From: Streptomyces humidus
GTDB lineage: Bacteria; Actinomycetota; Actinomycetes; Streptomycetales; Streptomycetaceae
Direction: 5' to 3'
Assembly (NCBI RefSeq): GCF_014649655.1
Contig: NZ_BMTL01000002.1
Coordinates: forward strand, 248,001-312,000
Length of the DNA stretch: 64,000 nucleotides
A program made the translations under genes and the position numbers. Positions 33,678 through 43,440 of this stretch are shown here, one piece after another (position 1 is the first letter of the stretch; each line of letters starts with the position of its first letter). The notes beneath the pieces are model-generated. The model searched no databases. It worked only from the letters and a program-made list of their open reading frames with translations, and was not told where the DNA came from.

Positions 33678-35417
33678 ATGCGAGCCGCCGCCCTCCATTC
33701 GGCTGCAGGAGCCCTGCTGCTGACCGCCCTCACCGCCGTCCCGGCAAGCGGCGTCCCCCACTCCTACGCCCCCGGCCTCCCGAGCGACCCGGAGCGTTCC
33801 GTCGCCTCCGGCAAGGCGCTCGCCTCCGGCCGGACACTCGCCGCCTTCACGGCGCTCACCCCCGGAGCCGCGCTCAGCCCCGACGCCGCACATGCCCCCG
33901 GAGTCACGCTCACCCCCGACGCCGCTCACGCCCCCGGCGTGGCGCTCGCCGCCGTGCGGGCCGCCGCCGAGGGCGTCACCTTCGGGAAGTGCCCCGACGC
34001 GCAGGATCTGCCGGGCGGGATGCAGTGCGGCACGGTCGCCGTACCGCTCGACTACGCGCACCCCGACGGTCCGCGGATCAAACTGTCCGTCAGCAGGGCG
34101 TCGGCCACCCGCAGGGATCCGCACAACAGCGAGCGGCGGGTGCCCCGGCAGGGCGCGCTGGTCTTCAACCCGGGCGGGCCCGGCGGCTCGGGCCGGTACT
34201 TCCCGCTGGTCGGGCTGCTGCCGGAGTGGAAGCGCATCGGCGCCGCGTACGACCTCGTCGGCTACGACCCGCGCGGCGTCGGCCGGTCGGCGCCCCTGTC
34301 CTGCCAGGATCCCAAGCGCTTCTTCAAGGGCCCCTCCCCCGCTCCGGCCCATCCCTCGGAGTCGTACAAGAGGGAACGCATCGCGCAGGCGAAGGCTTAC
34401 GCACGCGGTTGCGCCAAGCGGTCGGGCAGTGCCCTGCGGCACTACAACTCGCTCAACAACGCACGCGACCTGGACGTGCTGCGTGCGGCGCTGGGCGAGG
34501 ACCGGCTGACGTTCATGGGAGCGTCGTACGGCACCTATTTCGGGGCGCTGTACGCGACGCTGTTCCCCTCGCACGTGCGGCGGATGGTGTTCGACGCGGC
34601 CGTGAACCCGGACCCCGCGCAGATCTGGTACCGCGACAACCTCGGCCAGTCGGCGGCGTTCGAGAGCCGCTGGGCGGACCTGCGGGAGTGGATCGCCGCG
34701 CACGACGACGTGTACGGCCTCGGCGACACCGCGGACGAGGTGCTGCACAGCTACGAGCGAGCCCGCGCCCGGCTGGCCGCGGAGCCGGCCGGCGGGAAGG
34801 TGGGGCCCGGTCAGCTGCAGGGCGCGTTCCTTCAGGCCGCGTACTACGACGACTACTGGCCGGGCCGGGCGCAGGCGCTGTCGGAGTATCTGAAGGGCGA
34901 TCCGAAGCAGCTGATCGCGCAGGCCGCTCCCGTGCTCGAGGCGGCCGCCGAGGCGGAGAACGCCAACGCCGTGTACACGGCCGTGGAGTGCAACGACGCG
35001 CCCTGGCCCACGGACTGGAAGGTGTGGGACCGCGACAACACCCGGCTCGCGCGGGTCGCCCCGTTCGAGACGTGGGACAACGTGTGGGCGAACCTGCCGT
35101 GCGCCTACTGGCCGGTGCCCCGGCAGCGGCCGCTCGACGTGCGGACGGGGCGGGGTGAGCTGCCGCCGACGCTGATCCTGGCCGCCGAGCGGGACGCGGC
35201 CGCGCCGTACGCGGGAGCCCTGGAAATGCACCGGCGGCTGTCGGGCTCGGTGTTGGTGACGGAGCGGGACGCGGGCACCCACGGCATCGCGGGAGGGCCC
35301 AACCGGTGCGTCAACGGGTATCTCGACGCGTATCTTCTGGAGGGACGGCTCCCGGCTCGGCGCGCCGCCTGCGCGGGACGCGCGGAGCCGAAGCCGAAGC
35401 CGAGCGCTGCGCACTGA
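33678..35417 (+). CDS. Secreted alpha/beta-hydrolase, tripeptidyl aminopeptidase-like
   Basis: 579-residue exported hydrolase of the Streptomyces tripeptidyl-aminopeptidase/SlpD-type family (peptidase S33). It has a signal peptide (residues 1-28) and an Ala/Pro-rich pro-region with two Asp-Ala-Ala-His-Ala-Pro-Gly-Val units. The catalytic domain starts at FGKCPDAQDLPGGMQCGTV. The oxyanion run FNPGGPGGSG, nucleophile Ser in GASYGTYFG, Asp in LAAERDAAAPY and His in DAGTHGIAGG are present. Cys pairs suggest disulfides. GAAGGG lies before the ATG. It likely cleaves N-terminal peptides outside the cell. Confidence 0.92.
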   Translation: MRAAALHSAAGALLLTALTAVPASGVPHSYAPGLPSDPERSVASGKALASGRTLAAFTALTPGAALSPDAAHAPGVTLTPDAAHAPGVALAAVRAAAEGVTFGKCPDAQDLPGGMQCGTVAVPLDYAHPDGPRIKLSVSRASATRRDPHNSERRVPRQGALVFNPGGPGGSGRYFPLVGLLPEWKRIGAAYDLVGYDPRGVGRSAPLSCQDPKRFFKGPSPAPAHPSESYKRERIAQAKAYARGCAKRSGSALRHYNSLNNARDLDVLRAALGEDRLTFMGASYGTYFGALYATLFPSHVRRMVFDAAVNPDPAQIWYRDNLGQSAAFESRWADLREWIAAHDDVYGLGDTADEVLHSYERARARLAAEPAGGKVGPGQLQGAFLQAAYYDDYWPGRAQALSEYLKGDPKQLIAQAAPVLEAAAEAENANAVYTAVECNDAPWPTDWKVWDRDNTRLARVAPFETWDNVWANLPCAYWPVPRQRPLDVRTGRGELPPTLILAAERDAAAPYAGALEMHRRLSGSVLVTERDAGTHGIAGGPNRCVNGYLDAYLLEGRLPARRAACAGRAEPKPKPSAAH

Positions 35418-35689
35418 GGCCCCCGAAGCCCATCACCGCCCCACCCGCACCCGGCACTCCCACGGCACCGGGGCCTCCGAGCGGCCGGGGCCTCCGAGCG
35501 GCCGGGCCCTCCGAGGCGCCGAGGGCGAGGAATTCGGCAGCCGTGAGCAGCCGGCCGGTCGTCCGGAGCGCCGAGGCGTTCCCCGTCCTTCCCGGCCGCT
35601 CCCGCCTTTCCCCCGCCGTACCTCGCCGCTCCTGGCCCGATCGCGAGGCCGGCCATCACCAGCCCGTCAGGCCGGCCCGGCGACCGGCG

Positions 35690-36427
35690 TCAGGCCAGCC
35701 CGGCGACCAGGTCGGCCACCGACTTGCGCCGGCCCGTGTAGAACGGCACCTCCTCGCGGACGTGCATGCGAGCCTCGGAGGCGCGCAGGTGACGCATGAG
35801 GTCGACGATGCGGTACAGCTCGTCGGCCTCGAACGCCAGGATCCACTCGTAGTCGCCCAGCGAGAACGAGGCGACGGTGTTGGCCCGGACGTCGGGGTAG
35901 CCTCGGGCCATCTTGCCGTGGTCGGCGAGCATGCGGCGGCGGTCCTCGTCGGGCAGCAGGTACCAGTCGTAGGAGCGCACGAACGGGTAGACGCTCACGT
36001 AGTCGCGGGGCGTCTCGTCGGCGAGGAACGCCGGGATGTGCGAACGGTTGAACTCGGCGGGGCGGTGCAGCGCCATGTTCGACCACACCGGCTCCAGCGC
36101 GCGGCCGAGGCGGGTGCGGCGGAAGAGGTTGTACGCCTCCTGCAGCTGGTCGCTGGTCTCCGCGTGCCACCAGATCATCAGGTCGGCGTCGGCGCGCAGA
36201 CCGGACAGGTCGTAGGTGCCGCGGATCGTCACGTCCTTGGCGGCGAGCTGGTCGAACAGCTCCTGGACCTCGTCGGCGTAGCCCGCGCGCGCAGCGTCGT
36301 CGGGGAGCACGTCCTTCAGCTTGAAGACGGACCACAGGGTGTAGCGGATGACCTCGTTGAGGTCCTTGGCCAGCTTGCCCTTGTTCGGGATCCTGCCGGG
36401 CTCGGGGGTGGAGGCGTCGTCACTCAT
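35690..36427 (-). CDS. hemQ: Coproheme decarboxylase HemQ
   Basis: 245-residue member of the chlorite-dismutase-like family that converts coproheme to haem b in Gram-positive bacteria. Typical runs are [55 protein letters not shown] and [19 protein letters not shown]. The actinobacterial Tyr (in [13 protein letters not shown]) supports decarboxylase rather than chlorite dismutase. The ATG at 36427 is five bases after the hemG stop, so the two form an operon; an ATG three codons earlier is possible. Confidence 0.96.
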   Translation of the reverse strand: MSDDASTPEPGRIPNKGKLAKDLNEVIRYTLWSVFKLKDVLPDDAARAGYADEVQELFDQLAAKDVTIRGTYDLSGLRADADLMIWWHAETSDQLQEAYNLFRRTRLGRALEPVWSNMALHRPAEFNRSHIPAFLADETPRDYVSVYPFVRSYDWYLLPDEDRRRMLADHGKMARGYPDVRANTVASFSLGDYEWILAFEADELYRIVDLMRHLRASEARMHVREEVPFYTGRRKSVADLVAGLA

Positions 36428-36432
36428 GGTTC

Positions 36433-37890
36433 TCATTCTCCCGCTCCGCCGTGCAGACTCTGCACCGGGTCGGCCATGAGCCGCGCCACGGTGCTCAGAT
36501 CGCCGCCCAGCTGGTCCACCGCGGCGTCGGCGCTGGCGATGCAGGCGGGGATGCCCACGCCGTCGTACGCGGCGCCGCACACCGCGATGCCGGGGAGCCC
36601 GGCCAGGTGCTCGCGGATGCGGGCCACGCGCGCGTGGTGGCCGACGGGATACTGGGGCAGACCGTCCGTCCAGCGGGTGACGCCGGTCTCGAGCGGAGAC
36701 GCGGTCAGGCCGGTGGCCTCGCGCAGGTCGTGCCGGGAGACGGCGACGAGGTCGGCGTCGTCCTTGTCGAGGATCCGCGTCTCGCCGTGGCGGCCCACGG
36801 AGGTGCGCAGCACGACCGTGTCGGGGTTCTCGTCGGCGATCCAGCCCCACTTCTGGGAGGCGAAGGTGGACGCTTTGATGGTGTGTCCGTCGACGGGCGG
36901 GACGAGGAAGCCGCTGCCGTCGGGGAGGGCGGTGTCGGCGCGCCGGTAGGCGAGGGTGACCAGGGCCATCGAGGCGTACTCCACCGTGCGCAGTTCGGCG
37001 GCCGCCTCGGGGGACGCGGCGTCGAGCAGGGCGGCGGCGGCCGGCGCGGGGACGGCGACGACCACGGCGTCGGCCCACAGCTCGCGCTCTCCCGCCGTGA
37101 CGCGCCAGCCGCGCACGGGGTCGCGGCGCAGTGCGGTGACCGGCACGCGCGTGTGGATCTCGCCGCCACGCGCCTCGACGGACGCGGCGACCGCGAGCGG
37201 CAGGCAGCCCACCCCGCCCTGGATGCCCATGAAGACGGGCCCGGTCTGCTGAGCGGCCGCCGCCCGGCGCTGGATCTCGCGCACCGCCTCGGTCAGCGAG
37301 GTGTGCGTGCGCGCTGCCTGGAAGAGCTGCGGAACGGCCGAGCGCATCGAGATGCGGTAGGCGTCGCCGGCGTAGACCCCGCCCAGCAGGGGTTCGACGA
37401 GGCGGTCGACGACCTCGCGGCCCACCCGCGCCGCCACGTACTCCCCGACGGCCACGTCGTCGCCGACCTCGGTGCGGGGCAGGCCGGCGTCGCGCTCGAC
37501 GCGGGCGAGGCCCTCGTCGGACAGGACGCCGGAGAGGGCCTCCGCGGTGCCGGGGACGCCCATGACGTGGCCCTTGGGCATGGGGCGCAGCGCGCCGCGG
37601 GTCCAGAGCGAGGCCGTGGCGGTGGCCGGCGGTTGCAGGCGGTCGGCGAGGCCCGCCTCGCGCGCGAGGGCGACCGCCTCGGGCCGGCGGGCCAGCATCG
37701 ACTCGGCGCCGAGGTCCACGCGCACCCCGGCGATCTCGCCGGGCAGCAGCTTGCCGCCGACCCGGTCGGACGCCTCCAGCACGGTCACCCTCGCCCCGCG
37801 CTGCAGCAGCCGGTGGGCGGCGGCCAGCCCGGCGATCCCGGCTCCGACGACGATGACGTGCTGCCCGGTGTCCGTACCCGTTGCGCTCAT
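36433..37890 (-). CDS. hemG: Coproporphyrinogen III oxidase (HemG/HemY type, CgoX)
   Basis: 485-residue FAD-dependent oxidase of the HemY/CgoX family. The dinucleotide motif [19 protein letters not shown] is followed by [13 protein letters not shown] central substrate-binding domain contains [18 protein letters not shown]. The C-terminal FAD motif is [18 protein letters not shown]. In bacteria with HemQ this enzyme acts on coproporphyrinogen rather than protoporphyrinogen; the presence of hemQ next door supports that. First gene of the hemG-hemQ operon. Confidence 0.95.
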   Translation of the reverse strand: MSATGTDTGQHVIVVGAGIAGLAAAHRLLQRGARVTVLEASDRVGGKLLPGEIAGVRVDLGAESMLARRPEAVALAREAGLADRLQPPATATASLWTRGALRPMPKGHVMGVPGTAEALSGVLSDEGLARVERDAGLPRTEVGDDVAVGEYVAARVGREVVDRLVEPLLGGVYAGDAYRISMRSAVPQLFQAARTHTSLTEAVREIQRRAAAAQQTGPVFMGIQGGVGCLPLAVAASVEARGGEIHTRVPVTALRRDPVRGWRVTAGERELWADAVVVAVPAPAAAALLDAASPEAAAELRTVEYASMALVTLAYRRADTALPDGSGFLVPPVDGHTIKASTFASQKWGWIADENPDTVVLRTSVGRHGETRILDKDDADLVAVSRHDLREATGLTASPLETGVTRWTDGLPQYPVGHHARVARIREHLAGLPGIAVCGAAYDGVGIPACIASADAAVDQLGGDLSTVARLMADPVQSLHGGAGE

Positions 37891-38157
37891 GTCCCCACTC
37901 TCTCAGACGCCGCTGACACTCCCGGCAGCCCGTCGCCACCCCCCGGCCCGTCACCACCGCCCGGCCCGTCGCCACCCCCGGCAGCCCGTCGCCACCCCCA
38001 CCGGTCTCGCGGACGCGCCCGTCGCCGTCGCCGCCGCCGTCGGTGTCCTGTCCGCGTCCCGACCGTGACCTGTTCGGAACCGGGCCCGGCCAACGTCCCG
38101 GCCCGCCCGGGCGTCGAAGGAACGTCAGTCGTCGACACCTCCCGGGGGGACACTCAG

Positions 38158-39177
38158 ATGCGCACACGACGCTCCACACGACCGGCTCGACGTCCCGCGA
38201 GGCGCCGCGCGTCCTCACCCCGCCCACGGGCTGCCGTACGGTCCGCCCACGCGTCGGCCGTGGTTCTGCTGGCCGCCGCGCTCGCGCTCACGGGCTGCGG
38301 CGGCGCGGACGACAAGAGCGCGGGCAGCACGGCCGACAGGGCCGCCGTCGGAGCTGCCTCCACAGGCGGCGCCGGCGCCGCCCAGGACGTCGAGGAGGGC
38401 GCGGGCGCGAGCGGTTCCAAGGCGGCCCCCGCGCCGAAGCCCAGGCCGGTGGCCGACCGCATCATCCGCACCGCCGCTCTCACGGTCCAGGTCAAGGACG
38501 TGTCCAGGGCGCTGGACGAGGCCCGCGCGACCACCGAGAACGCGGGCGGCTACGTCGGCGACGAGACGACCGGCCGGGACGAGGACGGCTCCGAGCACAC
38601 GCGCGTGGTGCTGCGGATTCCCGTCCAGAAGTACGACGACGTCCTCGTCGCCCTCCAGGGCGCGGGCAAGCTCCTGCAGCGCACGGCGAAGGCCCAGGAC
38701 GTCACGGACCAGGTCGTCGACGTCGAGAGCCGTATCGCTTCGCAGCGCGCCAGCGTCGCGCGGGTCCGCGAGCTGATGGACCGGGCGACGAAGCTCGGGG
38801 ACGTCGTCACCCTCGAGGGCGAGCTGAGCAACCGGGAGGCCGATCTGGAGGCGCTGCTCGCGCAGCAGGCGTCCCTGAAGGACCGCACGAGTCTGGCGAC
38901 GGTCACCCTGACCCTGTCGGAGAAGCCGGTGGTGCGGGACGCCGAGGACGACGCCCCGGGGTTCGTGGACGCACTGGCGGGCGGCTGGACCGCGTTCGTG
39001 ACGACGCTGCGCTGGATCGCCGTCGTGTTCGGCGCGGTGCTTCCGTTCCTCGCGGCCGCCGCCCTGCTTCTGCTGGCCTGGCTGCGGGTGACGCGTCCAC
39101 GGCGGCGGGCGGCGCCGGTGGAGGCGTCCGAGGAGGCCGGGCGGCCCGGGCAGGACCGAACCGGGAGTGCCCCGTAG
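38158..39177 (+). CDS. DUF4349 lipoprotein
   Basis: 339-residue lipoprotein. A very basic N-terminus (12 Arg in the first 30 residues) leads into the lipobox ALTGC with lipid Cys47. A Gly/Ala linker precedes the DUF4349 domain ([20 protein letters not shown], then [14 protein letters not shown]). A long coiled-coil follows ([20 protein letters not shown] to [14 protein letters not shown]). One C-terminal membrane helix (residues 285-310) and a basic tail close the protein. Function is unknown; an envelope role is likely. Confidence 0.9.
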   Translation: MRTRRSTRPARRPARRRASSPRPRAAVRSAHASAVVLLAAALALTGCGGADDKSAGSTADRAAVGAASTGGAGAAQDVEEGAGASGSKAAPAPKPRPVADRIIRTAALTVQVKDVSRALDEARATTENAGGYVGDETTGRDEDGSEHTRVVLRIPVQKYDDVLVALQGAGKLLQRTAKAQDVTDQVVDVESRIASQRASVARVRELMDRATKLGDVVTLEGELSNREADLEALLAQQASLKDRTSLATVTLTLSEKPVVRDAEDDAPGFVDALAGGWTAFVTTLRWIAVVFGAVLPFLAAAALLLLAWLRVTRPRRRAAPVEASEEAGRPGQDRTGSAP

Positions 39178-39186
39178 CGTGTTCGC

Positions 39187-40575
39187 ATGAGCATCGAGCG
39201 ACTGGTCGTGATCGGCGGGGACGCCGCGGGCATGTCCGCGGCGTCCCAGGCCCGCAGGCTGAAGGGGCCCGAGGAGCTGGAGATCGTCGCCTTCGAGCGC
39301 GGCCACTTCACCTCCTACTCGGCGTGCGGCATCCCGTACTGGGTGGGCGGTGACGTCGGCGCGCGGGACGATCTGGTCGCGCGTACGCCCGAGGAGCACC
39401 GCGCGCGGGGGATCGATCTGCGGCTGCGCACGGAGGTCGTGGAGATCGACGTGGCCGGCCGGCGGGTTCGCGCGCGTGAGGTGGAGTCCGGGGCCGAGTC
39501 CTGGACGTCGTACGACAAGCTCGTCGTCGCGACCGGGGCGCGGCCGATCCGGCCGGACATGCCGGGCGCGGACGCGGCGGGAGTGCACGGGGTGCAGACC
39601 CTGGACGACGGGCAGGCGCTGCTGGACTCGCTGGCACGCGCGCGGGGCGAGCGGGCCGTGGTCGTGGGAGCCGGTTACATCGGCGTGGAGATGGCCGAGG
39701 CGCTCATCAACCGCGGCTACCAGGTGACGGTCGTCAACCGGGGGAGCGAGCCGATGTCGACCCTCGATCCGGACATGGGCCGGCTGGTGCACCGGGCGAT
39801 GGAGGGCCTGGGCATCACCATGGTGAACGACGCCGAGGTCACCGAGGTCCGCACGGGCGAGGACGGCCGGGTGCGGTCGGTGCGGACCGCGGACGCCGAG
39901 TATCCGGCGGATGTGGTGGTGCTGGGCATCGGCGTCAGCCCGGAGACCGGGCTCGCGCGGGCCGCCGGGCTGCCGGTGGGCGTGCACGGGGGGCTGCTCA
40001 CCGATCTGGCGATGCGGGTGCGCGGCCCCCTCGCCGACGGGAGGGTCTGGGCCGGGGGAGACTGCGTCGAGGTCCTCGACCTGGTGTCCGGCCGGGAACG
40101 GCACATCGCCCTGGGCACCCATGCCAACAAGCACGGGCAGGTCATCGGCGCCAACGTCGGGGGCGGATACGCCACGTTCCCCGGTGTGGTGGGCACGGCC
40201 GTCAGCAAGGTCTGCGACCTGGAGATCGCCCGCACGGGCCTGCGGGAGAAGGACGCGCGCCGGGCCGGTCTGCAGTTCGAGTCGGTCACCATCGAGTCGA
40301 CCAGTCGCGCCGGCTACTACCCGGGGGCCTCTCCCATGACGGTGAAGATGATCGCCGAGCGCGGGACGGGCCGTCTGCTGGGGGTCCAGATCGTCGGCCG
40401 GGAGGGGGCGGCCAAGCGGGTCGACGTCGCGGCCGTGGCGCTGACGGCCCGCATGACGGTCGAGGAGATGACGGCCCTGGACCTCGGGTACGCGCCCCCG
40501 TTCAGCCCGGTCTGGGACCCGGTGCTGGTGGCGGCCAGGAAGGCCGCGGCGAAGGTGCGCGGCGGGACGCGGTAG
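39187..40575 (+). CDS. CoA-disulfide-reductase-like FAD oxidoreductase
   Basis: 462-residue flavoprotein of the CoA-disulfide reductase/NADH oxidase group. FAD motif GGDAAGMSAASQARRL is at residues 10-25, and the single redox Cys47 lies in SYSACGIPYWVGG. The NAD motif is VVGAGYIGVEMAEAL and the second FAD motif is VWAGGDCVEVLDL. The C-terminal dimer domain ends with GYAPPFSPVWDPVLVAARKA. It should reduce disulfides of CoA, mycothiol or persulfides, or O2; the choice cannot be read here. It starts nine bases after the DUF4349 gene. Confidence 0.9.
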   Translation: MSIERLVVIGGDAAGMSAASQARRLKGPEELEIVAFERGHFTSYSACGIPYWVGGDVGARDDLVARTPEEHRARGIDLRLRTEVVEIDVAGRRVRAREVESGAESWTSYDKLVVATGARPIRPDMPGADAAGVHGVQTLDDGQALLDSLARARGERAVVVGAGYIGVEMAEALINRGYQVTVVNRGSEPMSTLDPDMGRLVHRAMEGLGITMVNDAEVTEVRTGEDGRVRSVRTADAEYPADVVVLGIGVSPETGLARAAGLPVGVHGGLLTDLAMRVRGPLADGRVWAGGDCVEVLDLVSGRERHIALGTHANKHGQVIGANVGGGYATFPGVVGTAVSKVCDLEIARTGLREKDARRAGLQFESVTIESTSRAGYYPGASPMTVKMIAERGTGRLLGVQIVGREGAAKRVDVAAVALTARMTVEEMTALDLGYAPPFSPVWDPVLVAARKAAAKVRGGTR

Positions 40576-40637
40576 GGGCGCGGACCCTGTCGCGACCGGC
40601 CGCCGGACGTCGGTGGCCGCGCCGTGGTCCGCGCCCC
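40575..40637. terminator. Bidirectional terminator between convergent genes
   Basis: GGGGCGCGGACC (40575-40586) pairs with GGTCCGCGCCCC (40626-40637) around a nested loop. It begins at the stop of the flavoprotein gene and ends 19 bases before the end of the convergent small gene. Confidence 0.7.
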
Positions 40638-40656
40638 CGGGCGCCTCGCCGGGCGG

Positions 40657-40926
40657 TTACGCGGTCCCGGTCAGGCGCGGCAGCGCGGAGACCGGCGCGC
40701 CGGCGGTCTGCTCGGCGGGCTTCGCGTGCGCCGCGGCCGCCGGCCGTGACCGCAACCGGTGGCTGACGGCTTCGTCCAGGGTCACCGGGCGCTGCATCTG
40801 CGAAGCGAGCCGTCCGGCCTCCTGGCCGAGCCGTGCCACGTCCTCCCAGGGCAGCCTGATCACCAGGGAGATCTCCGCCTCTCCGTCGGGGGTGGCGTGC
40901 ATAGGGGGAGTGATTCGGTCGTTCAT
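40657..40926 (-). CDS. Small conserved protein of unknown function
   Basis: 89 residues, no signal or membrane segment. The central part ISLVIRLPWEDVARLGQEAG is a strand plus helix that looks like a ribbon-helix-helix-like or antitoxin-like element, which is inference. The C-terminal third is Ala/Arg/Pro-rich. GAGGAA precedes the ATG. It is convergent with the flavoprotein and divergent from the rhomboid gene. I do not recognise a named family. Confidence 0.75.
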   Translation of the reverse strand: MNDRITPPMHATPDGEAEISLVIRLPWEDVARLGQEAGRLASQMQRPVTLDEAVSHRLRSRPAAAAHAKPAEQTAGAPVSALPRLTGTA

Positions 40927-41050
40927 CGCTGTTCCTCACGTCGTCCCCGCGACCCGCCTTCCTCGTGCCGCGAGCGGTTGCCGGTTCATACGCGGTGGTG
41001 GACAGGCGCGTTCACCGATTCACCGAACGGATCGGGGGCACAACTTCCTT

Positions 41051-41863
41051 GTGGTCATCCCCGTGCATGACGTGAACCCCGTGCGCCGCACCCCGGTGGT
41101 GACGTACGCGCTGATCGGCGCGAACGTCCTCGTGTTCTGGTTCATGCCCGGCCTGTCCGGCTCCGTGGCGGGCGACAGCAGTCTGGCCCAGGCATGCCAT
41201 CTGCACGCGTTTCTGGAGCATTACGCGGCTGTGCCACGTGAGTTGATCCACCATCAGCTCGCGCAGCTGGTGCCCACCGGGGAGGTGCGCGGCGCCGGCT
41301 GCCAGCTGGGTCCGCCGGACTACACGAAGTCGCCGGTGCTGAGTGTGTTCACCGCGATGTTCCTGCACGGCGGCTGGCTGCACCTGCTGGGCAACATGTT
41401 GTTTCTGCTGATTTTCGGAAACAACATCGAGGATCGCATGGGGCATGTCCGCTTCGCCGCCTTCTATCTGATCTGCGGGTATGCGGCTTCGTATGGTTTC
41501 GCGCTGTTCAACGCCGACTCCACCGAGCCGCTGATCGGCGCGTCCGGGGCGATCGCAGGGGTGCTGGGGGCCTATCTGGTGCTGTATCCGAGGGCCAGAG
41601 TGTGGGTGCTCGTCCCATTCCTGGTGTTTCTGCCGCTGCGGCTGCCGGCCTGGCTGGTGCTGGGCTTCTGGTTCGCGTTGCAGGCGGTCTACTCCTCCGG
41701 CGAGGGCGTGTCCGACGCGGGCGCCGTGGCGTACGCGGCGCACGTGGTCGGCTTCCTCGCGGGCATGCTGCTCGCCTGGCCGCTCAAGCCGGGCACGCCC
41801 CCGCCGCCGGAGCCACGCGGCCTGCTGTTCGGCAGGCGGGCGCGCCCCCGGCACACGTGGTGA
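41051..41863 (+). CDS. Rhomboid-family intramembrane serine protease
   Basis: 270-residue protein with six to seven membrane helices. The rhomboid signature is complete: MFLHGGWLHLLGNMLFLLIF, then EPLIGASGAIAGVLGAY with the catalytic Ser in GASG, and AAHVVGFLAGML with the catalytic His. The large loop between the first two helices contains two Cys (ACHLHAF and AGCQLGP). The GTG at 41051 is chosen over one four codons in; GGGGG lies about 12 bases upstream. Substrates are unknown. Confidence 0.92.
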   Translation: MVIPVHDVNPVRRTPVVTYALIGANVLVFWFMPGLSGSVAGDSSLAQACHLHAFLEHYAAVPRELIHHQLAQLVPTGEVRGAGCQLGPPDYTKSPVLSVFTAMFLHGGWLHLLGNMLFLLIFGNNIEDRMGHVRFAAFYLICGYAASYGFALFNADSTEPLIGASGAIAGVLGAYLVLYPRARVWVLVPFLVFLPLRLPAWLVLGFWFALQAVYSSGEGVSDAGAVAYAAHVVGFLAGMLLAWPLKPGTPPPPEPRGLLFGRRARPRHTW

Positions 41864-41955
41864 CCGGCACGTGGTGGACACCGGTGAACCGACGCATGGT
41901 GAACCGACATGTGGCGGCGCGACATGTGATGGCCCGCGGCACGTGGTGACCGGCA
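41854..41955. repeat. 16-bp direct repeats flanking the rhomboid 3' region
   Basis: CACGTGGTGACCGGCA occurs at 41854-41869 (across the rhomboid stop) and at 41940-41955. Between them are shorter relatives (ACATGTG, CACGTGG). No coding signal. Confidence 0.8.
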
Positions 41956-41990
41956 TGCCTGTCGAGCCGGCGGGCCCGCCGGTACGGTGA

Positions 41991-42019
41991 CCGGGCGCAC
42001 CGGGTGACCGTGCGCCCGG
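41991..42019. terminator. Hairpin between convergent rhomboid and hemE genes
   Basis: CCGGGCGCAC (41991-42000) pairs with GTGCGCCCGG (42010-42019) around a 9-base loop, 12 bases beyond the hemE stop. Confidence 0.7.
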
Positions 42020-42031
42020 CGGGTCAGCGGG

Positions 42032-43099
42032 TCAGCGGGCCGTCTGCGTGTGGACGTACTCCACCAGGCGGGTCAGCGCGTCCGGGTCGGTGGACGGCAT
42101 GACGCCGTGGCCGAGGTTGAAGACGTGGCCCTCCAGCGCGGCGGCCGCGTCGAGGACCTCGCGGGCCTTGGTCTCGACGGCGTCGGGTCCGGCGAACAGG
42201 ACGGTGGGGTCGAGGTTGCCCTGGAGCGCCTTGCCGGGGCCGATCCGGCGCACGGCCTCGTCGAGCGGGACACGCCAGTCGACGCCGACGACGTCCGCGC
42301 CGGCCTCGCCCATGAGCTTCAGCAGCTCTCCGGTGCCCACCCCGAAGTGGATGCGCGGGACGCCGTAGCCCTCGACCGCGCGGAAGACCTTCGCGGAGGC
42401 GGGCAGCACGGAGCGGCGGTAGTCGGCCGGTGCAAGGGCTCCGGCCCAGGAGTCGAAGAGCTGGACGGCGCTCGCGCCCGCCTCGATCTGCACCTTGAGG
42501 AAGGCGGCCGTGATCTCCGCGAGGCGGTCGAGCAGGTCGGCCCAGAGCTCGGGGTCGCCGTACATCATCGCCTTGGCGTTCTCGTACGTGCGCGACGGGC
42601 CGCCCTCGACGAGGTAGCTCGCGAGGGTGAACGGCGCGCCCGCGAAGCCGATGAGGGGGGTGGCGCCGAGCTCGGCCGTCAGCAGACCGATGGCCTCGGT
42701 GACGTAGGAGACGTCCTCGGGGGTGAGGTCGCGCAGCTGGGCGAGGTCGGCGCGGGTGCGGACCGGGTGTGCGACGACGGGGCCGACGCCCGGCTTGATG
42801 TCGAGGTCGACACCGATGGCCTTGAGCGGGACGACGATGTCGCTGAAGTAGATCGCCGCGTCCACGTCGTGCCGGCGCACCGGCTGCAGGGTGATCTCGG
42901 TGACCAGGTCCGGCCGCATGCAGGACTCGAGCATCCCGACGCCCTCGCGGACCTTGCGGTACTCCGGCAGCGAGCGGCCCGCCTGCCGCATGAACCACAC
43001 GGGGGTGTGCGGCACGGGCTCGCGCCTGCACGCCTTCAGGAAGGCGCTGTCGTACGTCGCTGTCGGCTGCCGGCCCGCGGGCCTCTCGTTCGCGCTCAC
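42032..43099 (-). CDS. hemE: Uroporphyrinogen decarboxylase HemE
   Basis: 355-residue enzyme that converts uroporphyrinogen III to coproporphyrinogen III. Hallmarks: [18 protein letters not shown], the first PFTL-type motif [32 protein letters not shown] and [11 protein letters not shown]. The GTG at 43099 gives the standard start [20 protein letters not shown]; the frame stays open upstream but only as Arg/Gly-rich text. It supplies the coproporphyrinogen that the nearby hemG and hemQ products turn into haem. Confidence 0.97.
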   Translation of the reverse strand: MSANERPAGRQPTATYDSAFLKACRREPVPHTPVWFMRQAGRSLPEYRKVREGVGMLESCMRPDLVTEITLQPVRRHDVDAAIYFSDIVVPLKAIGVDLDIKPGVGPVVAHPVRTRADLAQLRDLTPEDVSYVTEAIGLLTAELGATPLIGFAGAPFTLASYLVEGGPSRTYENAKAMMYGDPELWADLLDRLAEITAAFLKVQIEAGASAVQLFDSWAGALAPADYRRSVLPASAKVFRAVEGYGVPRIHFGVGTGELLKLMGEAGADVVGVDWRVPLDEAVRRIGPGKALQGNLDPTVLFAGPDAVETKAREVLDAAAALEGHVFNLGHGVMPSTDPDALTRLVEYVHTQTAR

Positions 43100-43440
43100 G
43101 ACGGCAAGTCTCGCACGGCGTGACAGACGGCCGGGCCGCCCCCCGCGCCGCCGCCGTCCGCTCCCCGCGCGCCTCGTGGGCCCTCGACCGGGTCTGCTGC
43201 CGCCTCTCTCCCGCGCCCCCCGCACGCGTCCTTCCGTTCCTCCGCACGCGTCCTTCCGCTCCCCCGGCTCTCCCCGTCGCCCAGTCCCGCGCCGCATCTT
43301 CGGGGGCCCGTGCGTCGCTCTTCCGTGGCGTCGCGGGCGCGTCGGTCCGTGCGCCTGTTCGCCCAGCGCGCACCCGTCCGCGAGCCGCCCGCGGGTGTCT
43401 TGCCCTGCACAAAGGCGCCGTTCCCCTTAACCTTCCCCGC
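43100..43440. other. Divergent promoter region of hemE and the DUF3000 gene
   Basis: No gene. Contains two copies of CCGCACGCGTCCTTCCG 22 bases apart (43220-43236 and 43242-43258) in pyrimidine-rich DNA. CCCCTTAACC near 43424-43433 is the most AT-rich part, just before the DUF3000 start. Confidence 0.6.

Noticed and set aside
33294-35414. Long minus-strand frame opposite the secreted hydrolase
   Set aside because: The hydrolase frame has full catalytic motifs, while the antisense frame is Arg/Gly/Val-rich text.
36433-38227. Longer start for hemQ/hemG as one fused protein
   Set aside because: The long open frame joining them is the wrong frame for hemG; the two genes have separate, well-placed starts.
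40657-40926. Antitoxin of a toxin-antitoxin pair
   Set aside because: The ribbon-helix-helix-like look is weak and no toxin-sized partner gene is adjacent.
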